DNA from: Ficedula albicollis
Lineage: Eukaryota; Chordata; Aves; Passeriformes; Muscicapidae
Direction of reading: 5' to 3'
Length of the DNA: 64,000 nt
NCBI RefSeq assembly: GCF_000247815.1
Contig: NC_021677.1
Location: 6,391,941 to 6,455,940 of the forward strand
The notes beneath the pieces are model-generated. The model did not search any database, had not been told where the DNA came from, and worked only from the letters and a program-made list of their open reading frames with translations. This document shows positions 1 through 11,869 of the stretch, piece by piece (the first letter of the stretch is position 1; each line of letters opens with the position of its first letter). The position numbers and the translations under genes are program-made.

Positions 1-214
1 ACAAGTCCCCTTCCGGGAGCTGCTCCCACCTTCCCCCTGTTGTCTAGAGTCGTCAAAGGTCCTGGGTGTAACCCAGCCGGCTCCATTGGCATGATAATGG
101 GAAAAATTCTTTAAATTGACACAGTAATAGAAAAAACACTCAAACCCCAACATGTGTCTGTAGCAGCTTACAGAAAAAACACTCAAACCCCAACATGTGT
201 TTGTAGCAGCTTAC
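1..214 (-). mobile_element. LTR fragment, same family as 46602-48092
   Basis: Read on the minus strand, bases 128 down to 1 align almost without gaps to about 47594-47725 of the LTR at 46602-48092. Shared words include attactgtgtcaattta and gttacacccaggacc, and identity by eye is roughly 85%. The copy runs off the left edge, so its 3' part (polyadenylation and U5) is not visible. Bases 129-214 are a local duplication. Family membership is seen directly; retroviral origin is inferred from the complete copy with its target-site duplication. Confidence 0.75.
129..214. repeat. Two-copy 43-bp tandem duplication
   Basis: Two adjacent 43-bp units (129-171 and 172-214), each beginning agaaaaaacactc and ending gtagcagcttac, differ at one position (ctg versus ttg). 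The duplication lies inside the LTR fragment and suggests a recent local duplication. Confidence 0.85.
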
Positions 215-402
215 TGTGAGTAGTACATTCCTTCAGTCATCCACTGTTAATCAGCCCCTTATTAAAGGATTAACTTAATAAGCAGTAGAAGTAGGACCAT
301 CACAAAATTTTACAGAACTCTTACAGTTGTTTTGTTTTTTGAAAAAAAATAATTAGATCTAAACAATTTTCAACAGAGACTTGGACCCAGTTCCAGTTAT
401 CA
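215..402. other. Unassigned AT-rich spacer
   Basis: Unique-looking sequence between the LTR fragment and the CR1 copy. It has a short T run and an A run near 330-350. No gene or repeat was recognised. Confidence 0.5.
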
Positions 403-1006
403 CAGTATCATATAATGATTTGGGTTGGAAGGCAACCATAAAGATCATCTAATTCCAACCCCCCTGCCACAGGGAAACCTTTCACTAGACCAGTCTGGCC
501 AGAACCCAATCCAGTCTGCCCTTGGACACTTCCAGGGATGGGCCAGCCACAGCTTTCCTGGAAAACATGGTCCAATGCCCTCACCAGTCTTAAAGCATAA
601 ATGTTTTTCCTAATATCTTACCCAAACCTACTATCTTTCTGTTTGAATCCATTCCCCCTTGTCCAGTCGCTCCATGCTCTTGTAAAAAGTCTCTCCATCT
701 TACATGCAGGTTCCCTTCAGGTACTGGAAGGCTGCAGTAAAGTCACCCCAAAGTCTCTTCTCCAGGTTGAACAATCCTAAAGTCCCCCCAAAGCCCAAAG
801 GAATTTGAACAATGCAAATTGTCTCAGCCTTTCCTTGCAGGAAAAGGGCCTCATCCCTCTGATCAACTTGGTGACCAGTCCTTTGGACTCCTTCCAATAG
901 GTTCATGTCCTTCCTGTGCTGGGACCTCAGAACTGGATGCAGCACTGCATGTGGAGGCTCACCAGAGCAGAGTAGAAGGGCAGAATCCCCTCCCTCAACC
1001 TGCTGG
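403..1006 (-). mobile_element. CR1 LINE 3' fragment
   Basis: The + strand shows the reverse complement of the classic avian CR1 tail: gggttggaaggcaacc, then agatcatctaattccaaccc, and further in the reverse of the coding and 3' region (gatcaacttggtgaccag, then ctgggacctcagaactggat). CR1 is the main LINE of birds and lacks a poly-A tail. The copy is 5'-truncated, ending on the minus strand where the TCCTC array begins. There is no intact reading frame. Confidence 0.92.
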
Positions 1007-2096
1007 CCTCTCCTCTCCTCTCCTCTCCTCTCCTCTCCTCTCCTCTCCTCTCCTCTCCTCTCCTCTCCTCTCCTCTCCTCTCCTCTCCTCTCCTCTCCTC
1101 TCCTCTCCTCTCCTCTCCTCTCCTCTCCTCTCCTCTCCTCTCCTCTCCTCTCCTCTCCTCTCCTCTCCTCTCCTCTCCTCTCCTCTCCTCTCCTCTCCTC
1201 TCCTCTCCTCTCCTCTCCTCTCCTCTCCTCTCCTCTCCTCTCCTCTCCTCTCCTCTCCTCTCCTCTCCTCTCCTCTCCTCTCCTCTCCTCTCCTCTCCTC
1301 TCCTCTCCTCTCCTCTCCTCTCCTCTCCTCTCCTCTCCTCTCCTCTCCTCTCCTCTCCTCTCCTCTCCTCTCCTCTCCTCTCCTCTCCTCTCCTCTCCTC
1401 TCCTCTCCTCTCCTCTCCTCTCCTCTCCTCTCCTCTCCTCTCCTCTCCTCTCCTCTCCTCTCCTCTCCTCTCCTCTCCTCTCCTCTCCTCTCCTCTCCTC
1501 TCCTCTCCTCTCCTCTCCTCTCCTCTCCTCTCCTCTCCTCTCCTCTCCTCTCCTCTCCTCTCCTCTCCTCTCCTCTCCTCTCCTCTCCTCTCCTCTCCTC
1601 TCCTCTCCTCTCCTCTCCTCTCCTCTCCTCTCCTCTCCTCTCCTCTCCTCTCCTCTCCTCTCCTCTCCTCTCCTCTCCTCTCCTCTCCTCTCCTCTCCTC
1701 TCCTCTCCTCTCCTCTCCTCTCCTCTCCTCTCCTCTCCTCTCCTCTCCTCTCCTCTCCTCTCCTCTCCTCTCCTCTCCTCTCCTCTCCTCTCCTCTCCTC
1801 TCCTCTCCTCTCCTCTCCTCTCCTCTCCTCTCCTCTCCTCTCCTCTCCTCTCCTCTCCTCTCCTCTNNNNNNNNNNNNNNNNNNNNNNNNNNNNNNNNNN
1901 NNNNNNNNNNNNNNNNNNNNNNNNNNNNNNNNNNNNNNNNNNNNNNNNNNNNNNNNNNNNNNNNNNNNNNNNNNNNNNNNNNNNNNNNNNNNNNNNNNNN
2001 NNNNNNNNNNNNNNNNNNNNNNNNNNNNNNNNNNNNNNNNNNNTCCTCTCCTCTCCTCTCCTCTCCTCTCCTCTCCTCTCCTCTCCTCTCCTCTCC
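1007..2096. repeat. (TCCTC)n microsatellite with assembly gap
   Basis: An uninterrupted pentanucleotide array runs from 1007 to 1866 and resumes from 2044 to 2096 after Ns. One strand is pure pyrimidine and the other pure purine, so triplex (H-DNA) formation is possible. It abuts the CR1 copy. Long open frames in every phase (repeating LSSPL or EERRG) are only consequences of the repeat. The lack of any interruption over 860 bases makes the assembled length suspect. Confidence 0.95.
1867..2043. other. Assembly gap (177 N)
   Basis: A run of N inside the TCCTC array. The true array length is therefore unknown. Confidence 1.
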
Positions 2097-2733
2097 CTCA
2101 CCCATGTCATCCTCCTAAAGATTTGGCTTTGCTTAAGGGAAAGAGAATTCTACCTATCTCTTACTTCCTCAACCACTGAGCATCACGGCATCTACTCTGT
2201 GCCCCAGGTTGCAACAGGTACTGATATTGGAGAGGAACCCACACTGCACCCCAGGGCAGAAGGAGCAGATCAGTGTGCAGCAGCAGGGGTGAAATGGAAA
2301 TGTCCCATTTCCAGTGTGTACAGAAGGAACTGCAGAGGAACTACCTACTCCTCTGTGCCTGAAATCAATCTGCTCTACAGAGAATTTGCTCGGCTCACAC
2401 CCAGTGCTTGGCCTGTGCCTGCAGCTACCAGTACTGTAGTTCATATATGCACAGCAGAACCAATACCCTAGTTCATATATGCACAGCAGAGCCAATACCC
2501 TAAGCTGAGATGTCCTCTTTCTCTCGGGTGACACCTGAAAAAAGTTTGGCTTGACTGAAAGTCAAGCCCTGAGCATCCCTGTTCCATAGGCTAGGGCCTA
2601 ACTGTCTGTAATGACCCCAGTTCAGACAGCCTGAAGGCACTGAAGCAGTTGAGACCTGACTAATAAAGCAATCTGGTGGTGAGGAAGTCACTTGGGCTAC
2701 CTGTCTATATGTCTAGGGAATTAATGCCTTTGT
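2097..2733. other. Unassigned sequence with a 32-bp tandem duplication
   Basis: No gene recognised. Bases 2437-2500 are two copies of a 32-bp unit (tagttcatatatgcacagca and following), differing by one base (agaacc versus agagcc). The rest looks unique. Confidence 0.6.
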
Positions 2734-3653
<920 letters not shown>

Positions 3654-6156
3654 ACCAAGTCAGCTGTGATTATAAGTGGCAGCATGTCTGTGAACTGCCT
3701 CGTTCAGATTTGTGCATACTAGCTCAGGGAAGTGGTATTCAGCCTTCTTCTGCATTTAATGCTGTTCCTATATAGAGCAATCCATTAGCATTATCACCTT
3801 ACATAACACTTTCTCACATTTATAATTTTAGAGATGGTTTCTCAGATTTGTACCCTTCTTTGAAACGTTGTTTTGCAAATTTTGCACTTCCGGAAAAAAA
3901 GAAGGATACAAATTTTTTTATATGTGATCATAAAACACATTGTTTAAATGCTTCCACTTTTCCTTTTCAAAATTATTTTTTTTAGAAACATACCATGACC
4001 AAACCCAACCTCTAATTTCCCTAGTGACATCATTGATCTTTCAACAAGCTGATGACAAACTGAGTTCCAGAGCAGGGTACAAAATTCCCACATTGAAAAT
4101 GGGAAGAATTTCATAAGAAATCTTGCTGAAACCCAGAATTCATCCCTATAGATCCCCTGAAATCAATATGAACTGCAGCTGAGATTCTTCTAGAGCAGGG
4201 CGAAAGATGCTTGAAAATACTCTATATTACTTTCAGTAAAATGCTGCATACTCAATATTTCCTTGGCATCCTTGTCAAGGAGGAGCTAGTACAAAACAGC
4301 AGTCAAAATGTCAAAGAAGAAAATGTAAATATGAGAATTCAATTTAAATAGGTTTTAATTGCTCCTTCTGATAATATCATTTGAAAAAAAGATTTGGTTT
4401 TAACTATCTATTAAAACTATAATAAAATTTAGAGCAAGAGAGAGAACAGTAGTTCAGTGCTGATATGATTCCACCCAAGCACTCAGTTTCCATCAGACAG
4501 CACACAGTGTTTTGCTGCCTTCCTGTAGTGTGGGTCATTCATTATGATGGAGTACTTACTCTTTCTTGTAAGGTATTGAGCAACAGTGTGTGGTTTAAAC
4601 TTGGTGCAAGTATTAGTGAAGTGCTATGCAAAATCAGTTTCAATAACTGGAGATGTTCATGGTTTCTGTAAATAGACATTGCTAAAAGTAGAGTGATTCA
4701 AAGCTGTAGGCTGACGTATTAGAAAAATATAAATCTAGTGGCTTCAGCAGTGCGCAGGTGGAATGATCTGACGGAGACATGCTCTGAAACTCCATTCTTC
4801 TTACACACAATGTAGGATCAAAGAAGACATTCAAAAGAGTATTTTTTTATGAGAGGGGATGATTTGATTGTAATACTCATGAGTTTTTTTGCTTTATACA
4901 CTTCACATACATTTTCTTGCTTATACTTTTGAAGAATTCCCACATATGATTTCCTGCATTTCCTTTCCTTTTCCATCCATTTTCCACATTTTGATATTTG
5001 AATCTGTCTGCCTCTCTGGTTAAGATCAGCAGCGATGGCATCTTATACTTTCCATGAGTGGACCAAAAGAAACTATCACATAGGAACTGAAATAATGTAT
5101 AATTTAACTAAAGACAGACCTATTATAGTCCAGTACTGGCAAGATATTTTTTTTCTTCTTCCTTATCTTGATATGTTTCTGGATGACCTGTGTCTACAAC
5201 TTAAGCAAGAAGCTGATTTGCCAGGCAAGCCCAGCGGAAATGAGATCAAAAGGGAAAAGATGTGGCTTTATACTGCTATTTCTATGGATAGCATATGTGG
5301 TAAAATAGGATACTTTCACAATTGTCATTGGAGCATGTGAAATTCCCCACTGGAAACAGATAGTCTCTAGCTTAATGAGAAAAGCTTTACATAAAAATCA
5401 ACCACAGAGGCAATAAGATTTCATTAAAGAGATGCTTCATAGCTAAAACTAAATCTAAAAATAGATTATTTTGGATGTGTGTGCTCAGATACATATTACA
5501 TATGTTAACTATGAGAATTAAGTAATTTGGAGTAATTTTTCTGATTAATCCCTAATTATTTTCCTTATTTCAGGGCATTTGACACCGGGTACTTAGGAGC
5601 TCCGTCACGTTGCATAGTGCATGAAGGAAATCAATCGCCATTATTTCTTAATTCTTGCTTCCATTAGTAATAATTAATTGCATTAAACTACTGATACAAA
5701 AACAGATGTTGTGTAAAATCATTTCTTAATTTCTCTGGAGGCATGTCTCTACTTTTCATGGAATTCGACTTAATTTTCTGTTAGTGGAAACTTCCTTTAA
5801 TAACTGGTGTAGTCACTTTACCCACAATAACATTTAAGAGATTTTGATGAATTTAATTTTTTAGCTGAGTGTTTTCTCCTGTGAAGTACTTAGCACCTTT
5901 TGTTCCTCCAGGAAGATGCGCTCAGTCTCTTATATTCCTCTTCACTGATGCAAATTGGTAATTTCATGGGACTTTAGAAATCATCTCACCCAGCTTTTCA
6001 GCTTATGTTCTTGACCACAGTGAAATGTCAAATGCTGCTGCACTTTTGTTTCTCAGTTTAACCTATTATTAAAATAAATGCCTTTTCATAATTCACATTC
6101 ATAATCATGATATTTAATCATTTTTATAACTGGATATTTTGGTCTCCAGTCACCTG
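3654..6156. other. Unassigned non-coding region
   Basis: About 2.5 kb of AT-rich, apparently single-copy sequence. The longest open frame (5035-5340, 101 codons) matches no family I know and lacks a promoter or splice context. No tRNA, CR1 tail or LTR ends were seen. Confidence 0.5.
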
Positions 6157-6650
6157 TGTTGGAGTGTGTGAAAAAGAAGTCTCTCTGAGTCCCTAAGAGA
6201 GATCAGAATGCAGGAACTGAATTAAAGCTTTTAGAGAAATTAAAGTGTACTAAGCCACACAGACATGAAATAGAAGTGAAGTGTAAGCTTTAGTTTCAAG
6301 TAAGTAGAAACATTATTAAGTTGCATAGGTACGAGGTAGAAGTATAAACCTTTGTTTTAAGTAAGTAAAAATATGTTTTAAGTGCCTTGAGAGAGCAAAA
6401 AGCCTTAGAATATAGTACAAAGTGTAAGCCTTGGTGAGAGTTCAGAAACCTAACCTTACATATTATGAAAACATAGTAAGAACATTGTTTGCATTTTTGA
6501 GATAGAACAGATAGAACTATTTATGTGAATTGATAGAGCTATGTGCGTAAGAATTAGTACCACTTTCGTGCTATAGAACTAGAATTCTAATAGGTTTAGA
6601 AGGAATCTTTTAGGTTCGTGTTTTTAGCTCATTGGGTAATTAACAAATAA
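6157..6650 (+). mobile_element. ERV LTR fragment (TGTTGGAGT family)
   Basis: It begins tgttggagtgtgtgaaa and is colinear with the complete LTR at 59484-60388: ctctctgag, aagccacacagacatg, agtagaaa(c/t)attattaagt, agaactagaattctaatagg, agctcattgggtaat. It stops after the last word, so the promoter and R/U5 part present in the other copy is missing. A third copy lies inverted at 45426-46264. It carries only the upstream (U3) half and no coding sequence. Confidence 0.82.
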
Positions 6651-6675
6651 TACAATATAATAATATATTACAATA

Positions 6676-6862
6676 TTGCCACTCTTCCCAGCTTGGTATC
6701 ATCAGCAAACTTGTTGACTTGACATCTAATGCTTTGTTCAAGCAATTGATGAATAAGTTAAAGAATACTGGGTCCCATATGGAAGCTTGACAACACCACT
6801 AGTGGACAGGCCTCCAACTCGACTAGACTCGGTGCCACTGATTGTGACCCTCTGAGATCACT
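6676..6862 (-). mobile_element. CR1 LINE internal fragment
   Basis: The + strand reads as the antisense of an internal CR1 segment: tatcatcagcaaacttgttg, then a decayed version of the gaatactgggtcccat region and ggcctccaact. It is old and carries many differences. It directly follows the truncated LTR, which suggests that one element interrupted the other. Confidence 0.75.
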
Positions 6863-7441
6863 AACACCATAATTCAACATCATTTATCTAAAGATAAATT
6901 AAGTTAAATGCATCATGCTGAAAGTTAACTTGACCATTAAATCTTCAGTTTCAAATAAAAACAATGAAAGAACACAATGTACAGTGGCAGCAAGAAGTGT
7001 CTTTGTTTGAGATGTCACAAAACAGTTCTTGAAGTATTAAATGGATGTCTTCCAAATTATATGACTCACTAATAGTCAGTTCCTACAAACCAACCTTGTA
7101 TTCTAGGGCAATTTTTTTTTTATTTTACTAGCTCCAACTGAAAAATACAAGATCTTCCCTTTTTATCTACTCTATCTACGTTTTAGGAAAATTTATTTTC
7201 TTCTACTGGGACTTTTTCTTCTCTGAGGCCGCAGAGTAATTTATGCTTGGATTTGGCTCATAATTATGATAAGATGCATACTAAAATTTTAGTCAAAGCC
7301 ATGACATAAATAATTGTAATCAATTTTTTTCTTCCAGTTTTGCTAAAAAACCTGATTCTGATACTGATTCTTAGGAAAAAAATATTTGCTAGTTGCCATT
7401 TAAGAAGATCATTGACCAGATTCTGTTTTCCTTTCGCCTTC
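6863..7441. other. Unassigned spacer
   Basis: Unique-looking AT-rich sequence with no recognisable gene. Small overlapping open frames at 7264-7503 appear random. Confidence 0.5.
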
Positions 7442-8328
7442 TGTCTTGGTTTAAAATACAGGTGTCTACCAAGAAAGCTGAGAACCTCCCTGAGAACGGA
7501 CAATATGACCCCCTTCCCTCTGAATTATTATAACCTTGCAATTAAGAGTCTTTCAGGCAAAGCTATGGGAAAAGGAATAAAAGTTCTTTACTGTATATTT
7601 ATGTATAAAAAGGCAAACAAACAGGAAAGGAATAACAGTTCTTTACTGTATATTTATGTATAAAAAGGCAAATAAACAGGACAACAGAAAACAGCAACAA
7701 CAAACAGAACCACAAACACGGTCACAGCCCTCTCTTGGCCGGCAGGCCCTTTCCCCTATGGTGCAGTTCTAGGCACAGCCGGCAGGGGCACTGGTGGCTC
7801 CCGGCCGGGCTGGGCAGGTGAGATGATTCCCCCGCGGCAACAGGGGGCACTGTGGCGCGAGCTGAGCAGCCTCTCTGCATGTGGGTAATGGCGGATGCAG
7901 CTGGCAGAAAGGGATGGAGAAGGGGCTTCCTTTGTGGTCTCATGGTGGGTGCTGATCCTGGTGCCCCCTCTGGATAGCAAAAGGAGCTGTAGCAGGAACT
8001 TTGGAGTAGCAAATTGGGAAGGCAGGGATGGGTAGATGAGATGCATCAGACACTTGGCAAGTTTAACTGGATCTGTGGGGCGTCTGGGCAGGGTGGAGGG
8101 GGGGCTGTGAGTTACAGTGTAGCAAAAAAACATGGAGCAGTGGCAGAGAAAGGAGGGCAGTTAGGCAGGTCGACCACCCTCCTCCAAAGCAGAAAGAGCA
8201 AGAGAGCTAGGAGCTGCACCAGGCCACTTTTTTTCCTAGCCCAATTCTCTTGGTATCTCTACTCTTCCCAGAGAAACCCCCTGGTGAAGAGAGAGCAGCC
8301 AGCTGCACCCCTCCCCTGATCAGTGACA
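7442..8328 (-). mobile_element. Antisense ERV LTR, probably complete
   Basis: The + strand starts tgtcttggttt and ends cagtgaca, so on the minus strand the element starts TGTCACTG and ends AAACCAAGACA. On the minus strand the 3' part contains cagtaaagaactgttattcc and ggttataataatt, matching the R/U5 region of the solo LTR at 50048-50689. Flanking pentamers are ccttc (7437-7441) and acttc (8329-8333), a target-site duplication with one mismatch. Bases 7570-7680 hold two copies of a 55-bp unit around ttctttactgtatatttatg. No coding sequence. The boundaries are inferred from the TG...CA rule and the near-matching flanks. Confidence 0.7.
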
Positions 8329-9905
8329 ACTTCCTTTGCCTCTCTTAAGTACCTGGTTGTTATTGCTCCTTAATGTAAAAAAAAAAAACCTACAATTTAA
8401 TATTGGCTCTTGCATTTATCTATTAGCATTGCATGTTGGTGTAGACCATAAATATTTGGATATAGTACAATGTATAACTCTGTTTGTTAGTATAACATAA
8501 TCTATCAGTTTAATTATGTACTGCCTAGCTTAAAGAAATGGTAGTGTGATGAATATATTATACCGTATGCCTTAGCAAACACTAAATGTTAAGATGCTTT
8601 CCCCCACATTTGCTGACTGACCTAGTGTTAAGATACTTTCTGGATCTCTCCAAGTGATAATCAAGGGCAGTAATAAGCCAGACAGATTAATTCTATGTAA
8701 GTGTTTGTGTTTGATTTTGTTTGTATAAGTAGACATAAAAAGTTAAGGCCCAGTGTTTTGAAATGCTTCTCCATAAGACTTACGCTTTGCCTTCCTATTT
8801 TGGTAAGAACATTTTGCCCTTTGGTAGCTTAACAGATTTGTTAAGAATTGAATTAAATCAAGAAGCATTTCCAAAGGCAGAGAAACTCTCAGTTTGGGGT
8901 GAAGGAGTGAGCAAATGGAGTGGGAAATGCCAGAGAAAAATTGGGAAAAGGGATGCCAAATTTATTTTCAAAGTTAAAGTAAAATCTTTGAGAGAGACAC
9001 ATGCACATAAGAGCTGAAGTAGTGTGTCTTGTAAGTCACTCGTCCTTTCTGCTCTTGCTCAACCGGTACTGTTGACTCATAACTCTCCTTCATCACTGAG
9101 GTCTGCAACATTAATGAGTCCACAACAATTATCCTTAAGAAGAGAGTACTGATGTGTGTGGGTTTGCGCCTCATCTATTATTTAAGATGCCTTTTATCAT
9201 ACTGTATTTCTGAGGTTGTGTTATTACTTGGAAGCTCAAGTTTGTCTGGTTAGTCTTTTTAAGACAGAAATGCAGTATGTTGTGCAGAGTATAAAATGTA
9301 TCAAATTGTTATTATAGTTTGTTATAGTTACATAAAGTGGTACTTCAATGCAGCAAAAATATAGATACACATGCATTTGTATGTGTGTGCATATGTCTAT
9401 ACATGCATGGATATATATAGAAGTACATTAGAAAGCTGACATTCTCTATGTGGTATCTGCATCATAATGTACTGTGCTTCACAGAGCACTGGACATGAAA
9501 TCAAAATACTTGAATCCTACTTGTAGCTTCGCTTTAGTTGTAGGGTTTTTTCCCCGAAATAAAACTTAAGAATTGCACTTTAAAATTAACTTAAAATAAA
9601 GTGCATTCTATTTTTTCCAACAGTTCTGCCCTAATTCTTCTGAAAGTCTTTTGTGCAATGTCTTGGAAAGGCTTCAACATTCAGAATTTTAGTGTTCAAC
9701 AGCAAGATATGCGAATAGTCTGCTTCCTTAAGTTTATTTATAGAAGTCTATCTAACATATGCATCTAAATGAATTGAATATAATATCATTCCATTATTCC
9801 TTTTTTCATTATTGTAATTCCAAATAAGGAAAATAAAATTAGGACATCTGCAGTAGTAGTTACTACAGAAATAGAGTCTTAAGTGGATCTCTTTCTGTTA
9901 GAAAT
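8329..9905. other. Unassigned non-coding region with possible MIR remnant
   Basis: Mostly unique AT-rich sequence. At about 9478-9535, cagagcactggacatgaaat followed by acttgaatcctacttgtagc resembles the tRNA-related head of a MIR-type SINE, but it is short and diverged. A small TA/CA-rich patch lies near 9360-9420. No gene recognised. Confidence 0.4.
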
Positions 9906-10410
9906 TGTGCAGAAAATCACAGTGTGAAAAGATAGTGTCCATAAAGAAGACAGAGGACTCCTGCAACTTAATTCGAATAAAGGGAGAGAGTCCACTGGGG
10001 CACACACCGGTGGGGTTTTCTCTCTCAAGATTTTCGAGGACACAGCCTCCTTTTTAAACTCCCAGCCACATGTTGACCTCTTCCTTTCCCCATTGGCTGA
10101 GGTACGCAAAAGCTACAGCCTTCCCGTCCTGCCTACCACATATTCCCCATTGAACCTGTCATTTTACCCCAGAGTTCAGAAAGTCAGGCTTGTGCAGACC
10201 CACTTGTCTGTTTCAGGAGTCGAGCTATCTGGGCTCCATAACCAACCTGCTACTTGAAGTTAATAGCAACATTAAGACCCATTTCAAAGACATTAACACC
10301 CATACCTTCAACCATCAAATTGTTTGTAAAAACAATATCACACATTTTTCCTATCATTCTGGCCAGGATGTGCAACAGAACTTCGTTCACACATTCCTGG
10401 GTTGTGCAGA
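9906..10410 (-). mobile_element. Left arm of an inverted LTR pair
   Basis: The minus strand of this block matches the + strand of about 11890-12354 at roughly 80-85% by eye. Shared features are tgtgcagaaaatca at the outer edge, ctgcaactt(a/t)attcgaataa, agagagtccactggggcac, ggacacagcctcctttttaa, cccattggctgaggtac and acccatttcaaagacattaa. In sense orientation these give a CCAAT-type box, a TTTAAAAAGG box and AATAAAG, as expected for an LTR. It is broken at 10410 by the 258-bp repeat. An open frame (MCRPTCLFQE...) is shared by both arms but shows no known domain. Confidence 0.75.
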
Positions 10411-10668
10411 TGTGAAAAACATGGTTCACCGTTTTGGGAGAATTAAAAGGTTTAATAAAAAGACAATAGGAGACATACATAAAGCAAAGGGTTAAAACAG
10501 CCGGGTGCTTGGCATGCTGCCGAAAGCACACCGCTGCTTCGGGAACACCCCTTTAAATACGTTTTACAAGCCATCCATTTGTTACATATTCATAGACCTT
10601 CATGCATAGTCAACTGTTTCTGGGAACTGTTTAGCATGGCCACTCCTTGGGTCCGCCTTTTTAGAGCA
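10411..10668 (-). mobile_element. 258-bp terminal-type repeat, copy 1
   Basis: Nearly identical to 10955-11212, with two differences: t/a in cact/acac and g/a just before the terminal ca. On the minus strand it starts TGCTCTAAAAAGG, contains TATTTAAAGGGG (TATA-like) and TATTAAAC (poly-A-like), and ends TTTTTCACA. This is LTR-like in form at a small size. Copies 1 and 2 enclose 286 bp. Confidence 0.7.
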
Positions 10669-10954
10669 TGTTTGCCTCGTGGGCAAGAATCTTGCTGTCT
10701 CTTCCCATGCAGTTTGTTCTTCCTGTCCTGGTACCTATGCTCAGTAATACCACACGAGTCCAGAGTCCATTCCTTGTTGTCCTCTGTGAGAGAGTGAAAC
10801 ACTATGGCTAAAGGCTTAAACATTGTTGTGAAGGACTGTGCTGGTTTTGCACATTTGAGATTTGGTGAGTAGGGAAGAAACCACCCATGGAAATGCTTTT
10901 CCTGAGAGGACCCACTAAGAGCTTCCTCTGTGTCTGACAAAAACCAATCAGTGG
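10669..10954 (-). mobile_element. Internal region between the two 258-bp repeats
   Basis: 286 bp with no gag, pol or env similarity that I recognise. The minus-strand frame covering 10590-11075 crosses into both repeats and is probably fortuitous. A purine-rich stretch (gggaagagacagcaag on minus) precedes the left repeat but is not adjacent to it. No obvious tRNA primer-binding site follows the right repeat. Confidence 0.45.
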
Positions 10955-11212
10955 TGTGAAAAACATGGTTCACCGTTTTGGGAGAATTAAAAGGTTTAAT
11001 AAAAAGACAATAGGAGACATACATAAAGCAAAGGGTTAAAACAGCCGGGTGCTTGGCATGCTGCCGAAAGCACACCGCTGCTTCGGGAACACCCCTTTAA
11101 ATACGTTTTACAAGCCATCCATTTGTTACATATTCATAGACCTTCATGCATAGTCAACTGTTTCTGGGAACTGTTTAGCATGGCCACACCTTGGGTCCGC
11201 CTTTTTAGAACA
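10955..11212 (-). mobile_element. 258-bp terminal-type repeat, copy 2
   Basis: Direct repeat of 10411-10668 at 544-bp spacing and about 99% identity. Minus-strand ends are TGTTCTAAAAAGG...TTTTTCACA. Homology stops within two bases beyond the ca end, which supports a real element boundary. Flanks (gcaga to the left of copy 1, tgcgt to the right of copy 2) do not form a target-site duplication. Confidence 0.7.
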
Positions 11213-11869
11213 TGCGTGTTTTTTGGCTTGTGGTTTTATTCTTCTCCTTATCCCTTTTAATTTGGGTGGTGGTCCAGTCGGTGCATGTTGCCAATTGTCT
11301 TGTCAGCTGCAGGGGTCCCCATCACATGTTCACGGCCTGTTATCTTTGACTAAGCGGGTAGTTTAAGCATACTATCTCTAAAAAACTTATGTCTAACTTT
11401 TTCTATTAACCAAGACTATATCCATATAGAAATGCTATTTTAACATTATACATATAGCATTTATCCCAATACTTGCAAAGAGCCAACAACATGTCATGCA
11501 TTCATAACAGCAGAGAAAATTATTCCATCACACATGGTCCTTTACTAGATTTTTCACACACTTATTCAGACAAAGCCCAGAGAAATTCATTTGTTCAATG
11601 TTCGTTCGTCCCAAATCACACAATTCTTAGCATTTGGTTTCCTATTGGTCATTGATTCTTTTGCCTGAGATGCTAATTAGGTAGGTTCTCATTCTTTGTT
11701 CTCTTATTGATCTTTTCCTAGGCCAAGTGTCTCCAATACACCAAGGAGGATGTTCTGGCATTGATGTTTGTTAATGGTCGCTTATTTTTTGTGCATCCTC
11801 TGACAGCTTCCAGTCCGTTGAGATATTAAGCTCATCACGTCTTGCCTAGGGAACAGTCCCTTCCCCCTG
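11213..11869 (-). mobile_element. Putative antisense LTR-like sequence
   Basis: On the + strand, cctattggtcattgattct followed by gagatgctaattaggtaggt parallels ttattggtcaatatttctc and catgctaattagtgtgcatg in the LTR at 43688-44308. Read in reverse it gives a CCAAT-type box. Ends were not found. It could be the remainder of an older LTR into which neighbouring elements inserted. Confidence 0.4.

Noticed and set aside
129..214. CRISPR-like repeats
   Set aside because: Two adjacent copies without spacers in vertebrate transposon DNA; a simple duplication.
819..2471. Very long open frames rich in LSSPL or EERRG repeats
   Set aside because: Every phase of a 5-bp repeat without a stop codon is open. 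The frames follow the microsatellite and cross an N gap.
5035..5340. 101-codon open frame starting MASYTFHEWTKR
   Set aside because: No recognisable family, promoter or splice signals. The length is compatible with chance in 64 kb.
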